Positions 1 to 9,397 of a stretch of DNA of 64,000 bases are shown piece by piece. Position 1 is the first letter of the stretch. Every line of letters starts with the position of its first letter. Below the pieces are notes generated by a model. It had not been told where the DNA came from, did not search any database, and worked only from the letters and a program-made list of their open reading frames with translations. The translations under genes were made by a program, and so were the position numbers. Source of the stretch: DASXIF01 sp036498145 (GTDB lineage Bacteria > Actinomycetota > Actinomycetes > Mycobacteriales > Jatrophihabitantaceae); contig CAVPSV010000004.1 in assembly GCA_963708625.1 (NCBI GenBank), forward strand, positions 558,001 to 622,000, given 5' to 3'.

Positions 1-77
1 CGGACGAACGGGCAGCGCGGGATGACGCGCTCACCGCGTGCCCGAACGTCGTCGAGCGCTTCCCGGATGAGCCTCGA
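1..77 (-). pseudogene. Truncated second copy of the GNAT acetyltransferase
   Basis: These bases match 2334-2410, an internal part of the GNAT gene at 2285-2566, with about five mismatches, and similarity stops abruptly near base 77. Read on the minus strand it encodes the alpha-helix after the acetyl-CoA loop and the downstream strand (residues like RVIPRCPFVR). The upstream half, including the acetyl-CoA loop, is missing. The 3' part may continue beyond the window. It is a diverged duplicate, so the split was not recent. The following 100 bases hold nothing I recognise. Confidence 0.6.
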
Positions 78-179
78 TCCTCAGGTGGCGTTCTAGCGTG
101 CGCTATCTCGACTGACTGCGCTGAGACGCGAGTGTGATGCGGAGAAAACGCGGCCTTACTGCGAGCACTGGCCGGCGCG

Positions 180-2033
180 TCAGTAGCCGGGTACCGCCTT
201 TCCCCGGTGCAGCTGCTTGCCCGTTGCTCGGTGGTGCTTGTATACGGCTTGGAAGGTGAGGGTGCGTTCGGGACTCACCGCGGTGACGGCGACAAACCGG
301 AAGTCCCCACCTTGGGCGCTACGAAGATCGTAGATCGTCGGCTTGACGCGGCGCAGTCCGGGCACCCCGTGGGGGCCGGCGGTGCGAGCCTGTTTGGAGA
401 CTTCGTTGAGCCGGGTGACATCGAGCGCTTCTTGGGACGCCCACTTCATGACGTCCTTCTCGACCGAAACCAGCCAGGTCGACTCCGATCCTCGTGGCGG
501 AGCCGAATCAGTCGGCCGGCGGCTCACCGATTTGGTGTCGGACGCTGTTGCGGCCTTGATCAGGAGCTGGAAATCCGGGGTCAGCATGTGCGCCCGGACC
601 CGCACCGTCGTCTCCGGCGTGCTGCGACGAAAGGCCTTGGCCGCCTCCTGGAGTTCCGTACGCCCCATGCTCTTGTACAGGCGTCTCACCGGCTGGCTGA
701 CCACTCCGTCGTGGAGCGCGACCTGTACCGCGCCCAGGAAATTGAGGACCGCCTCCGCGGAGTCGGTGTCGAAGCTCTGCAAATCCGCATCGGCGATTGC
801 CGAGCCCGGGTCGCGCCGGGCGATCCTGTTCACCTCAGCGACGAATCGCCGCCCGGCACCGTAGGTGGGCTCGGTGGGTGGTTGATTCGCCGCCAGGTCG
901 GCTCCGTTTCCGCGCGCTTGGTCGACGGCGCGGGCGATCGCCTTGTGATTCGCGAGCAGGTATGAGGTTGCCAAAGTCATCTGGCGCCGAGTGACGGCGG
1001 GAAATCGCTTGTTGACCGCTGCCACCAGTGCGGAGTCCTCGCCAGCAGCGATGTCGGAGAGCAGCCTGGCAACGTGAGCCGCGCGGTCAGGTTTCACCAT
1101 CTTGAAGACCGAGCCCGAGAACTCGTCTTCGCTGGGAAAGCCCCCCTCAACATTGAGCACCGCGCTGAAGGCTTTCAGCGCCCGCAAGGTCTCGAAACCG
1201 CGCGCGATTTCGGGGTACTTCTCAAGGTACTTCCGACCCAAGACGCGTAGGTCCTGGCCGGAAATCCGCAGGGTGGGAACGTTGACCGGATTCGACTCGA
1301 TCTCGTCGAAAAACGCGAGGAGCCGGCGCTTCTGAACGATGGTCAGCTTCTTGTACTCGGCGGGCCGGAGGCTGCTAAGGCCGCCACCCGGTAGCCGGAC
1401 CAGCGCTTTGGCGCGGTCCTGAGCGCGAACGCGGAACGAGAGCTTGGTGTAGGCAACCGTGTTGAGCAGCACCGAGAACTCTGCTGTCGCGTCCGGTCCC
1501 GAGCCCTCAACCGGCTTCGATGACGCCATGATCATATTGAGGTGCGGGTTCTGGCCGAGCAGGGTTTCCACGGCCCATTTGTTGCTCGGGTTGCCGGAGC
1601 TACGGAATGCCGCCAACCTCGCAAGAACCTTCTGCTTCCTGTCCGGCATCAGGTCGTGAAAATTGGCGTCGGTGAGGTCTTCGCCGCGGGGAAGGCCTGC
1701 GTCGCCGCGCAATTCCGTGTTCAACGCCCACCACGCCCCCGTTCCGACGTCGAATGCGGCCCGGGGGTGAGCGCCGCGGGGGTGAGCGCCGCCAAGCGCC
1801 TTGGCATACGCATCGAAGAGACTCCGGTGCTTGGGTGCTTCGATCCATTGGAGCCACGCCCTGGCATGCGGTCCCTGCAGTTGATCGTGCACCCGCCCGA
1901 AGTAGTACTTCCATTGCGCAGCAGTCGTCAGATCTTTGAGCACCTCGGGCGTGTCTCGCAGGGTCGGGTCTCGGTCGGGCGCATTCGCGTCACGTGAATC
2001 AGCTCGGCCGATGATCGGTTGTGGCTCGGACAT
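180..2033 (-). CDS. Orphan 617-aa protein of unknown function
   Basis: I do not recognise this family. The start chosen is the ATG at 2033 because GAGGAG lies about 5 nt upstream; the frame stays open to 2189, so a protein 52 residues longer is possible. The product is hydrophilic, has no signal peptide or clear membrane segment, and is rich in Arg, Ala and Asp. It contains a short repeat (GGAHPRGAHPRAAF). The last 60 residues alternate strands and basic residues (DFRFVAV...TLTFQAVYKHH), loosely recalling small RelE-like folds, but this is only an impression. It sits between the two copies of a GNAT gene, which suggests accessory DNA. Confidence 0.6.
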   Translation of the reverse strand: MSEPQPIIGRADSRDANAPDRDPTLRDTPEVLKDLTTAAQWKYYFGRVHDQLQGPHARAWLQWIEAPKHRSLFDAYAKALGGAHPRGAHPRAAFDVGTGAWWALNTELRGDAGLPRGEDLTDANFHDLMPDRKQKVLARLAAFRSSGNPSNKWAVETLLGQNPHLNMIMASSKPVEGSGPDATAEFSVLLNTVAYTKLSFRVRAQDRAKALVRLPGGGLSSLRPAEYKKLTIVQKRRLLAFFDEIESNPVNVPTLRISGQDLRVLGRKYLEKYPEIARGFETLRALKAFSAVLNVEGGFPSEDEFSGSVFKMVKPDRAAHVARLLSDIAAGEDSALVAAVNKRFPAVTRRQMTLATSYLLANHKAIARAVDQARGNGADLAANQPPTEPTYGAGRRFVAEVNRIARRDPGSAIADADLQSFDTDSAEAVLNFLGAVQVALHDGVVSQPVRRLYKSMGRTELQEAAKAFRRSTPETTVRVRAHMLTPDFQLLIKAATASDTKSVSRRPTDSAPPRGSESTWLVSVEKDVMKWASQEALDVTRLNEVSKQARTAGPHGVPGLRRVKPTIYDLRSAQGGDFRFVAVTAVSPERTLTFQAVYKHHRATGKQLHRGKAVPGY

Positions 2034-2284
2034 TCCGGTCTCCTCGGTCACGGATCCGAGACAACGGTCCGCTACCGCCGAGCCCGCCACACATCGCTGA
2101 CGCGAATGCGACACCGGCACGCCACTGGCGTTGATCGCCCCGGCGAACACCGCCATTCCGCCCACCGCGGCGCCGCGGCGCCGCGGCAAAAAAGTCGCGC
2201 CGAGACACTCCAGACGTGAAGCCTATGGCGTGTCAGCCGGTCGTCCGCGGCCGAGGAGGGTTGGCTCACGAGCCGCGCGGCGGC

Positions 2285-2566
2285 CTACTCGGCGAGCAGG
2301 TCCTGGTACTCGGCGTGGTCGGTGATGTACGCGCGGACGAACGGGCAGCGAGGGATGACGCGCTGGCCGCGTGCCCGAACGTCGTCGAGCGCGTCCCGGA
2401 TGAGCTTCGACGCCATGCCGTGACCCTCGAACGCCGACTCGGTCTCGGTGTGCACAAACGTGATCACGTCGTCGTCGATGCGGAACGTGGAGAATCCGGC
2501 GAGCTCGTCGTCGACGGTGATCTCGTACCGGCCGGCATCGTCGTTGCGCTTCACCACGGTCGTCAT
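2285..2566 (-). CDS. Small GNAT-family N-acetyltransferase (YjdJ-like)
   Basis: A protein of about 93 residues with the compact acetyltransferase fold of the COG2388/YjdJ type. The beta-strand pair ITVDDELAGFSTFRI is followed by TFVHTETESAFEGHGMASKL, whose G-x-G-x-A stretch is the acetyl-CoA pyrophosphate-binding loop. RVIPRCPFVRAYI is the typical C-terminal strand with the conserved Cys-Pro-Phe. The ATG at 2566 is preferred over an upstream in-frame start because family members begin just before the first strand. The substrate is unknown. A degraded copy lies at the left edge of the window, 2.2 kb away. Confidence 0.8.
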   Translation of the reverse strand: MTTVVKRNDDAGRYEITVDDELAGFSTFRIDDDVITFVHTETESAFEGHGMASKLIRDALDDVRARGQRVIPRCPFVRAYITDHAEYQDLLAE

Positions 2567-2714
2567 CCTCCGATCCTGGCTGACAGCGCGCCCAGAGCAA
2601 GGGGACCACGCCGATCCGACCGTCAGATCTGTCAATTTGCCGTAATGCCGGCCGCTCGGGCGCCGCGTGCGTCAGTCTCGTTGCTAACCCGACGATCGGT
2701 CTGGAGAGCCTCAC

Positions 2715-2999
2715 ATGAGTAGACCATCTGCACAATTCGATCCGAATCATCCCCTGCACCAGTATCCGAAACTGGAGGCCGGCATATCGAAGAGGCTCGG
2801 CCTGACTGAGGAGATGGCAGGTATCTGGATCAGTAAGTGGTCAGATCAAAAATGGAATACCGGGGATCATATTGTCGTCGAGGAACTCGCGCAGATGTAT
2901 CGTGATTTGAAATACAAGAGCGATCTCGACAAGTTCCTCAATACCCCAGGCTTCACGAAACTGAAGTCCGCCGTGCGAAACGCGAAGAAAGGGCAATAA
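2715..2999 (+). CDS. AT-richer orphan protein, 94 aa
   Basis: Not recognised. The start ATG has a GGAGAG ribosome-binding site 8 nt upstream. The product is soluble, Lys- and Asp-rich, with several predicted helices (KLEAGISKRLGLTEEMAGIW, EELAQMYRDLKYKSDLDKFL). Its codon use includes AGA, ATA and AAA, which its neighbours avoid, and the gene is visibly AT-richer than the rest of the window. It lies beside the GNAT gene and its broken copy. I infer acquisition by transfer; no function can be given. Confidence 0.55.
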   Translation: MSRPSAQFDPNHPLHQYPKLEAGISKRLGLTEEMAGIWISKWSDQKWNTGDHIVVEELAQMYRDLKYKSDLDKFLNTPGFTKLKSAVRNAKKGQ

Positions 3000-3071
3000 C
3001 AGCGAGGACAGGTCGGGATCGTTCCCGCCACGACGTCGGCGATTGGGCGATCCAACGGAGACGAGAAACCC

Positions 3072-4733
3072 TCAGATGTGCTCGTCGAGCTGGCCGAGGC
3101 GCTCGATGAGGTTCATGTTCTCGCGATAGTCCACCGGGCAGCTGATGATGGACACCCCGTCATCGTCGAGTGCCTTGCGCAACGTGGGCAGCAGCTCGTC
3201 GGCGGAGGAGATGCGATACCCGCTCGCGCCGAAGCTGGCCGCGTACTGCACCCAATCCGGGTTGGTGAACGCGACGTTGCTGTGCCCGCCGACCTCGAGA
3301 TCCATCTTCCATTCGATCAGCCCATACCCGCCGTCCTCCCACACGAGCACGACCAGCGGGATGCGTTCGCGAACCGCGGTCTCGATCTCCTGCGAGTTCA
3401 TCAGGAACGCGCCGTCACCCATCACTGCCAGCACGTTGGCCGCGGGCCGCGCCAGCTTCACCGACAGCGCTCCGGGCAGCGAGAACCCCATGGTGGACAG
3501 CCCATTGGAAACCAAGCAGGTGTTCGGCGCGTACGTCGGGTAAAGCCGCGCCATCCACATCTTCACCGCGCCGGTGTCCACCAGCACGATGTCGTCGCGA
3601 CCGAGCGCGCGCCGGGTGTCCGCGACGATGCGCTGCGGGCTGAGCGGGAACCGATCGTCACGTCGGCCGGTCTCCAGCTCTGCGGCGAGCAGACCGGACG
3701 CGGCAGATGCCGGCCGCGCCGCGGCTCGATAGTCACCCGCCGCCGCGGCCAGCGCGGCCAGCGACGCGCTGATGTCGCCCTCGATGCCGACGTCGATGAT
3801 GTAGTTCGCATCGACCTCGGCCGGGAACCGGTGAATGTGAATGATCTTCTTGTCGCCGTTGGGGTTGATCCGCTTGGGGTCGAACTCCTGCAGCTCGTAG
3901 CCCACCGCGATGATCAGATCTGCGTCATCGAAGCCGAAGTTCACGTAGTCGCGGCGCATGAAGCCGATCGTGCCCAGCGCGTTCGGGTGGTCGTCGGCCA
4001 GCACGCCCTTGCCATGGAACGTGGTGGCTACCGGGATGTCGAGGCGCTCGGCGAAGTGCGCGATGGCCGCCGACGCGTCGTTGCGCGCCGCGCCATGGCC
4101 GGCCAGCAGCACCGGGCGCTTGGCCGCGCGTAGCACCTCGGCCGCCCGCTCGACCTGGCTCGGCGACGGCGCTTCGGCTCGCACCGTGTTGCGCCGAAGC
4201 GGGCGAAGACCGGCTGCGTCCGGCGACTCGTCGATGTCCTCGGGCACGGCCAGGTAGACGGCGCCGGGACGTTCGGTCTCCGCGGTCTTGAACGCCTTGC
4301 GCACGATCTCAGGGATCGCCTTCGGCGACGGCACGGACGCGGACCACTTGGTGATGGGCGCGAACATGGAGACTAGGTCGACGAACTGGTGTGACTCCTT
4401 GTAGTTGCGGTCGTGACCGACCTGCGCCGAGATCGCGACCAGTGGCGTCGAATTCGTCTGCGCGTCTGCCACGCCGAGCTGCAGGTTGATGGCGCCTGGC
4501 CCCAGCGTCGCCGACACCACGCCCGCCCGGCCGGTGACCCGACCGTGCATCTCGGCCATGAACGCCGCCGCCTGCTCGTGCCGGGTCAGGATGTATCGGA
4601 TGCTCGAGTTGTCCAGCGCCCGGGTGAAGCGAATGTTCTCCTCACCCGGGATGCCGAATATCACCGTCACGCCCTCGTTCTCGAGCGTGCGTACGAGCAA
4701 CTCTGCCGCGGTTTGCGAACTGCTCTCGCTCAC
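3072..4733 (-). CDS. Acetolactate synthase large-subunit family (ThDP enzyme)
   Basis: A 553-residue thiamine-diphosphate enzyme condensing two pyruvates to acetolactate, by family. The N-terminal ThDP domain shows GIPGEEN and the catalytic Glu in TRHEQAAAFMAE. A GRVTGRAGVVSATLGPGAIN stretch follows, then the central domain, and the C-terminal cofactor motif begins at MGDGAFLMNSQEIETA. It resembles the AlsS/IlvB group, and no regulatory small subunit is adjacent, which fits a catabolic or stand-alone type. The start is GTG and overlaps the stop of lon by 4 nt (GTGA), so it is probably translated with lon and shares its heat-shock control. Exact substrate is not proven by sequence. Confidence 0.85.
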   Translation of the reverse strand: MSESSSQTAAELLVRTLENEGVTVIFGIPGEENIRFTRALDNSSIRYILTRHEQAAAFMAEMHGRVTGRAGVVSATLGPGAINLQLGVADAQTNSTPLVAISAQVGHDRNYKESHQFVDLVSMFAPITKWSASVPSPKAIPEIVRKAFKTAETERPGAVYLAVPEDIDESPDAAGLRPLRRNTVRAEAPSPSQVERAAEVLRAAKRPVLLAGHGAARNDASAAIAHFAERLDIPVATTFHGKGVLADDHPNALGTIGFMRRDYVNFGFDDADLIIAVGYELQEFDPKRINPNGDKKIIHIHRFPAEVDANYIIDVGIEGDISASLAALAAAAGDYRAAARPASAASGLLAAELETGRRDDRFPLSPQRIVADTRRALGRDDIVLVDTGAVKMWMARLYPTYAPNTCLVSNGLSTMGFSLPGALSVKLARPAANVLAVMGDGAFLMNSQEIETAVRERIPLVVLVWEDGGYGLIEWKMDLEVGGHSNVAFTNPDWVQYAASFGASGYRISSADELLPTLRKALDDDGVSIISCPVDYRENMNLIERLGQLDEHI

Positions 4734-7072
4734 GCGGCGACCCCGGCCGTCGCCGGCGCTACCGCCGGCTCCAGCGCGGCCGCGACGATCTCCGCAACGT
4801 CGGCGACGATCTTCACATCCAGCGCCTCGAGCACCTCGGCCGGCACGTCGTCCAGATCCGGCTCGTTGCGCTGCGGCAGGAACACCGTCGTGAGCCCTGC
4901 CCGTTGTGCGGCGAGCAACTTCTGCTTGACGCCGCCGATCGGCAGCACTCGCCCATTGAGCGTCACCTCACCGGTCATACCAACCTCCGCTCGCACTGGC
5001 CTCCCCGACGCTAACGACGCAAGCGCCGTCACCATCGTGACACCAGCCGACGGTCCATCCTTGGGGACGGCCCCTGCGGGCACGTGCAGGTGGATGGCCC
5101 GATCGAGCGCAGCCGGGTCGATGCCGAGCTGCGGTCCGTGCGAACGCAGGTACGACAGGGCAATGCGCGCCGATTCCTTCATCACGTCGCCGAGCTGTCC
5201 GGTGAGCGTCAAGCCGGCCTCCCCGGACATCGAGGTGGCCTCGATGAACAGCACATCGCCACCGGTGCCGGTGACCGCCAGACCCGTCGCCACACCAGGC
5301 ACCGCGGTCCGTTCGGCCGACTCCGGAGTGAACCGGGGCCGGCCCAGGAAGTCACGCAGGTTGTCCAGCGTCACCGTCACCGGCGTAGCCTCGCCCTCAC
5401 CCAGCCGGGTCGCTGCCTTACGCAACACGCGAGCCAGCGAACGCTCCAGCTGACGCACGCCGGCTTCCCGGGTGTACTCCGCGGCGATGATGCGCAGCAC
5501 GTCGTCGCTGATGGTGACGTCGTTCTCGTCCAGCGCGGCGCGTTGCAGCTGCCGCGGCAGCAGGTGCTGGCGGGCGATAACGACCTTGTCGACCTCGGTG
5601 TACCCGTCCAGCGTGACGATCTCCATCCGGTCCAGCAGCGCCGACGGGATGGTGTCCAGCACGTTCGCGGTGGCCAGGAACAGCACGTCGGAAAGATCCA
5701 GTTCGACCTCGAGGTAGTGGTCGCGGAAGGTGTGGTTCTGCGCCGGGTCGAGCACCTCGAGCAGCGCTGCCGCCGGGTCGCCGCGGTAGTCCGCACCGAC
5801 CTTGTCGATCTCGTCCAGCAACACCACCGGGTTCATCGAACCCGCCTCCGCGATCGCTCGCACGATCCGGCCGGGCAGCGCACCGACATAGGTACGCCGG
5901 TGCCCGCGGATCTCCGCCTCGTCGCGCACGCCACCGAGGGCGACGCGGACGAACTTGCGGCCCAGCGAGCGCGCCACGCTCTCACCGAGGGACGTCTTGC
6001 CGACGCCGGGCGGCCCGACCAGGGCCAGCACCGCGCCTGAGCCACGTCCACCGACGAGTTCGAGGCCGCGCTCGGACCGACGGGAACGGACCGCGAGGTA
6101 CTCGACGATGCGGTCCTTCACGTCGTCCAGACCGTGGTGGTCCGCATCCAGCACGGCGCGGGCCGCGGTGATGTCGGTGTTGTCCACGGTGCGCTCGCTC
6201 CACGGAAGTTCGAGCACGGTGTCCAGCCAGGTACGGATCCACCCGGACTCCGGGCTTTGCTCGCTGGCCCGCTCGAGCTTGCCGACCTCGCGCAGCGCGG
6301 CTTCGCGCACCTTCTCGGGCAGGGTCGCCTCGCTCACGCGGGTGCGGTAGTCCTCTGCGCCCTCGGGTTCGCCCTCGCCCAGTTCCTTGCGGATCGCGGC
6401 CAGTTGCTGGCGCAGCAGGAACTCGCGCTGGCTCTTCTCCATGCCGTCGCGCACGTCGTTGGTGATCTTCTCGCTGACCTCAAGTTCGGCCAGGTGCTCA
6501 CGCGCCCATTCGGTGACGGTGGTCAGCCGCGCCTCGACGTCCGGGGTCTCCAGCAGCTCCCGCTTCTGCTCGTCGGACAGGTACGGCGCATAGCCGGCGG
6601 TGTCGGCGAGTTCGGACGGGTCGGTGATGCGCTGGACCGAGTCGATGACCTGCCACGCGTTGCGGCGTTGCAGGATCGCCACCACCAGCCGCTTGTACTC
6701 AGCGGCGAGCTCGAGCGCGCGAGGCGTCGGCTCAGGCTCGTCGAGCAGCTCGATCTCCACCCACAGGGCGGCGCCGGGCCCGGCCACACCGGAACCTATG
6801 CGCGCCCGGGCGCCTGCACGCAGCACGGCGGCCGAGGCCCCGCCCGGCAGCCGGCCGATCTGCTCGATCTCGGCGACGACGCCGTAGCTCGGGTAGCGGT
6901 CGGGCAGGCGCGGGGTGAGCAGCAGCTTGTCATCGGCGGCGGCACGCGCGGCGTCGACGGCGGCGCGGGCCGGCTCGTCCAGCTCGACCGGCACCACCAT
7001 GCCGGGCAGCACCACCAGATCGGGCAGGGCCAGGACGGGCAGGTTGATCAGATTGCCAGAGTTCTCGGTCAT
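4730..7072 (-). CDS. lon: ATP-dependent protease Lon
   Basis: A 780-residue LonA protease that unfolds and degrades damaged cytoplasmic proteins. The N-terminal substrate domain (LPVLALPDLVVLPGMVVPV) is followed by a coiled middle region, the AAA+ module with Walker A GPPGVGKTSLGESVAR and Walker B VVLLDEIDKVG, and the C-terminal protease domain with the catalytic Ser in PKDGPSAGVTM and Lys in GGVKQKLLAAQ. The ATG at 7072 is chosen because AAGGA lies 5 nt upstream; a longer in-frame start at 7135 would run across the operator. A HAIR operator lies 17 nt upstream, as known for HspR-controlled lon in Streptomyces. The acetolactate synthase gene follows with a 4-nt overlap. Confidence 0.96.
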   Translation of the reverse strand: MTENSGNLINLPVLALPDLVVLPGMVVPVELDEPARAAVDAARAAADDKLLLTPRLPDRYPSYGVVAEIEQIGRLPGGASAAVLRAGARARIGSGVAGPGAALWVEIELLDEPEPTPRALELAAEYKRLVVAILQRRNAWQVIDSVQRITDPSELADTAGYAPYLSDEQKRELLETPDVEARLTTVTEWAREHLAELEVSEKITNDVRDGMEKSQREFLLRQQLAAIRKELGEGEPEGAEDYRTRVSEATLPEKVREAALREVGKLERASEQSPESGWIRTWLDTVLELPWSERTVDNTDITAARAVLDADHHGLDDVKDRIVEYLAVRSRRSERGLELVGGRGSGAVLALVGPPGVGKTSLGESVARSLGRKFVRVALGGVRDEAEIRGHRRTYVGALPGRIVRAIAEAGSMNPVVLLDEIDKVGADYRGDPAAALLEVLDPAQNHTFRDHYLEVELDLSDVLFLATANVLDTIPSALLDRMEIVTLDGYTEVDKVVIARQHLLPRQLQRAALDENDVTISDDVLRIIAAEYTREAGVRQLERSLARVLRKAATRLGEGEATPVTVTLDNLRDFLGRPRFTPESAERTAVPGVATGLAVTGTGGDVLFIEATSMSGEAGLTLTGQLGDVMKESARIALSYLRSHGPQLGIDPAALDRAIHLHVPAGAVPKDGPSAGVTMVTALASLASGRPVRAEVGMTGEVTLNGRVLPIGGVKQKLLAAQRAGLTTVFLPQRNEPDLDDVPAEVLEALDVKIVADVAEIVAAALEPAVAPATAGVAA

Positions 7073-7088
7073 CAGAATCCTTCGCATT

Positions 7089-7109
7089 CTTGAGCGACAT
7101 TGACTCAAG
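7089..7109 (-). promoter_or_regulatory. HspR-type HAIR operator of lon
   Basis: The sequence reads CTTGAGC, seven spacer bases, ACTCAAG. The published HAIR consensus for HspR is CTTGAGT-N7-ACTCAAG, so 13 of 14 arm positions match. It lies 17-37 nt upstream of the lon start, where HspR would block transcription. Confidence 0.88.
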
Positions 7110-7248
7110 TCCGCGGTCCGCCCGATTGTTCCCACACCACAGGTGTCCGCCCAGGGCGAACAGGTGCCGCGGCTGTTGTGGATCGTGATGCGCGCGCGCC
7201 GCTATAGCGGCGTCCCGGCATCACGATCGACATGACAGGCTGGTGGGT

Positions 7249-7464
7249 ATGACCGGACCTAGCGATCAGCCGGACACCAGCGCCGACGTGGCCGGTGACG
7301 GCGACGACCCAGCTGACCCGAAGGCGAAGTTCAAGGCAGCGCTGGACCGCAAGCGGGGCGGGCAGGCCGCTCAGGCCGGCAGCGGCCCGGCCGGCGACTC
7401 GAAGATCCACGGTGCGCACGGCGCGGCCGGCGGCAAGCGCACCTTCCGCCGCAAGAGCGGCTGA
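7249..7464 (+). CDS. DUF5302 family small protein
   Basis: A 71-residue hydrophilic protein with the actinobacterial DUF5302 pattern: an acidic N-terminus, KFKAALDRKRG in the middle, an SKIHGAHG stretch and the basic end KRTFRRKSG. The ATG at 7249 is preferred over the GTG two codons earlier. Function is unknown. It is divergent from lon, so its promoter shares the 140-bp region that contains the HAIR element. Confidence 0.75.
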   Translation: MTGPSDQPDTSADVAGDGDDPADPKAKFKAALDRKRGGQAAQAGSGPAGDSKIHGAHGAAGGKRTFRRKSG

Positions 7465-7529
7465 GCTGCGCCCGCGCCCAGGTAGCGTCGCCTTCGCCCT
7501 AGCCAGCGGCGCCGCCCGGCGGACCACCC

Positions 7530-8597
7530 TCAGGCGTGCGGGGAGCTGGGGTCGGCCCCGATCCGCGATTGCGGGCGCCACAGATCAACGTGCGGGTCGT
7601 CGATGGCCACGGCGTCGATCGCCGCGAGTTCCTCCGCACTGAACTCGGTGTGCCCGACCGCCGCAACGGTGTCCTCCAGTTGCGCCACCGAGCTGGCACC
7701 AACCACCACCGACGTCACACGCGGATCGCGCAGCACCCAGGACACCGCCAGCTGCGCCAGCGACTGGTTGCGCTCGCCGGCGATGCGGTTCAGCTCGCGT
7801 AACGCGTTCACTCGTTCCTCGGTGATCAGGTCACGGGACAGCGTGCCGGGGCGACCCGCGCGCGAGTCTGCGGGAATGCCGTCCAGGTAGCGGCCGGTGA
7901 GCAGCCCCTGGGCCAGCGCGGTGAACGCGATCATCCCGGCACCGACGTCCTCGAGCACGTCCAGCAACCCGTGCTCCACCCAGCGGTTCAGCATCGAGTA
8001 GGACGGCTGGTGGATCAGCAGCGGCGTACCCAGCTCGCGCAGGATCGCGGCAGCCTGCCGGGTGCGCTCCGGCCCGTAGGACGAGATGCCGACGTAGAGC
8101 GCCTTGCCCTGTTGCACCGCCGTGTGCAGTGCCCCCATCGTCTCCTCGAGCGGAGTGTCCGGGTCCGGCCGGTGCGAGTAGAAGATGTCCACGTAGTCGA
8201 GGCCGAGGCGACCAAGGGACTGATCGAGGCTGGCCAGCAGGTACTTGCGCGAACCGAAGTCGCCGTACGGACCGGGCCACATATCCCAACCGGCCTTGGT
8301 GCTGATCATGAGTTCGTCCCGGTACGGCCGGAAGTCCTCGGCGAGCAGCCGGCCGACGTTCTCCTCGGCGGTGCCGTACGGCGGGCCGTAGTTGTTGGCC
8401 AGGTCGAAGTGAGTGATGCCGAGGTCGAAGGCGCGGCGCACGATCGCACGCTGATTCTCCAGCGGACGGTCGCCGCCGAAGTTCTGCCAGAAGCCGAGCG
8501 AGATGATCGGCAGTTGCACGCCGCTGCGCCCCGAGCGCCGGTAACTCATCGACTCGTACCGCTCGTCGCTGGCGCGGAATAGCTCGGTGCGGTCCAT
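7530..8597 (-). CDS. Aldo/keto reductase, YghZ/Gpr-like
   Basis: A 355-residue NADPH-dependent oxidoreductase with the (beta/alpha)8 fold. The AKR tetrad is visible as Asp and Tyr in FDLANNYGPPYG, Lys in MISTKAGW, and His in DIFYSHRPD. The N-terminal MSYRRSGRSGVQLPIISLGFWQNFG is typical of the YghZ (L-glyceraldehyde-3-phosphate reductase) group, as is the C-terminal VVVGASS cofactor-binding loop. A strong AGAAGGAG site precedes the ATG. The physiological substrate is not known; detoxification of aldehydes is the usual role. Confidence 0.9.
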   Translation of the reverse strand: MDRTELFRASDERYESMSYRRSGRSGVQLPIISLGFWQNFGGDRPLENQRAIVRRAFDLGITHFDLANNYGPPYGTAEENVGRLLAEDFRPYRDELMISTKAGWDMWPGPYGDFGSRKYLLASLDQSLGRLGLDYVDIFYSHRPDPDTPLEETMGALHTAVQQGKALYVGISSYGPERTRQAAAILRELGTPLLIHQPSYSMLNRWVEHGLLDVLEDVGAGMIAFTALAQGLLTGRYLDGIPADSRAGRPGTLSRDLITEERVNALRELNRIAGERNQSLAQLAVSWVLRDPRVTSVVVGASSVAQLEDTVAAVGHTEFSAEELAAIDAVAIDDPHVDLWRPQSRIGADPSSPHA

Positions 8598-8627
8598 GTG
8601 GCCGTCTCCTTCTGGTAGGTAGTCAGT

Positions 8628-9360
8628 TCACCGGTTCGGCGGGTTGCGCCATGCGGCGGGCCGAGCGCTGGCGGCCCACGCGCCAGCGGTCACGACGGCG
8701 AGCAGCGCGGTCGCAGTACTGAGCGCGGCGGTGACGCTCGCGTGCAACACCAGCTCGGCGCCGGCAACAGCGCCACCGAGCATGGTCAGGACCGCCAGTC
8801 CCCGCCGCAGCAGCACCTCAGATTTCGCCCCGTTGCGCAGGTCCGCGGCCAGCCCGGTGAGCGTCATGGTGAGCACGGTCGTGGTCAGGTCCGGGACCGC
8901 CAGGCGTCGGACCACGGCGTTCTGGGTACCGGTGCCGATCGCGAGGATCGCCACCGTGACATCTCGCGCAGTCGTTCCGATCGGGCTGGCCACGGCGGCG
9001 ACCAGCACGGTAGCCGCGGCGAACAGGATGAGTTCGAGCCCCGCACCGAGCCCGAGGGAGCCGGCCGCGATCGGTGCCGAACCGGCGAGTGAGCTGCCCG
9101 CCCACGCCGGCGCCCACCACGAACCCGGCCAGCCCGATCAGCGATGCGGCCAGCGAGAAGCCAGGGGCGCCGACCAGCGCGAAGCCGACGAAGACCACAT
9201 TGCCGGTCATGTTCGCCACGAACACCCGGCCCAGGGCCAGGATGCTCACCGCGTCGACGACGCCGGTCAGCACCGTGAGCACCAGCAAGAGCACTGGCAG
9301 CGGCCCATGCGCGGGGTCCGCGACCAGCCGCCGCACCGGGGCGCCGCGTCCTTGCTCCAT
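8628..9360 (-). pseudogene. YoaK/DUF1275 membrane protein, frameshifted
   Basis: The first part encodes the DUF1275 signature TGVVDAVSILALGRVFVANM followed by TGNVVFVGFALVG and a second membrane helix. Near 9050-9075, after GGQLTRRFGTDRG, the frame is lost; the family pattern resumes in another frame as AGLELILFAAATVLVAAVAS, then AILAIGTGTQNAVVRR and a last hydrophobic segment. Together they make a full-length protein of about 240 residues with six hydrophobic stretches. A single one-base change explains the break, and no stops lie in either half, so a sequence error or a very recent mutation is likely. Confidence 0.75.
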
Positions 9361-9397
9361 ACGTCAGATCGAAGCAGCTACCCGGCACCGTCGGGAA

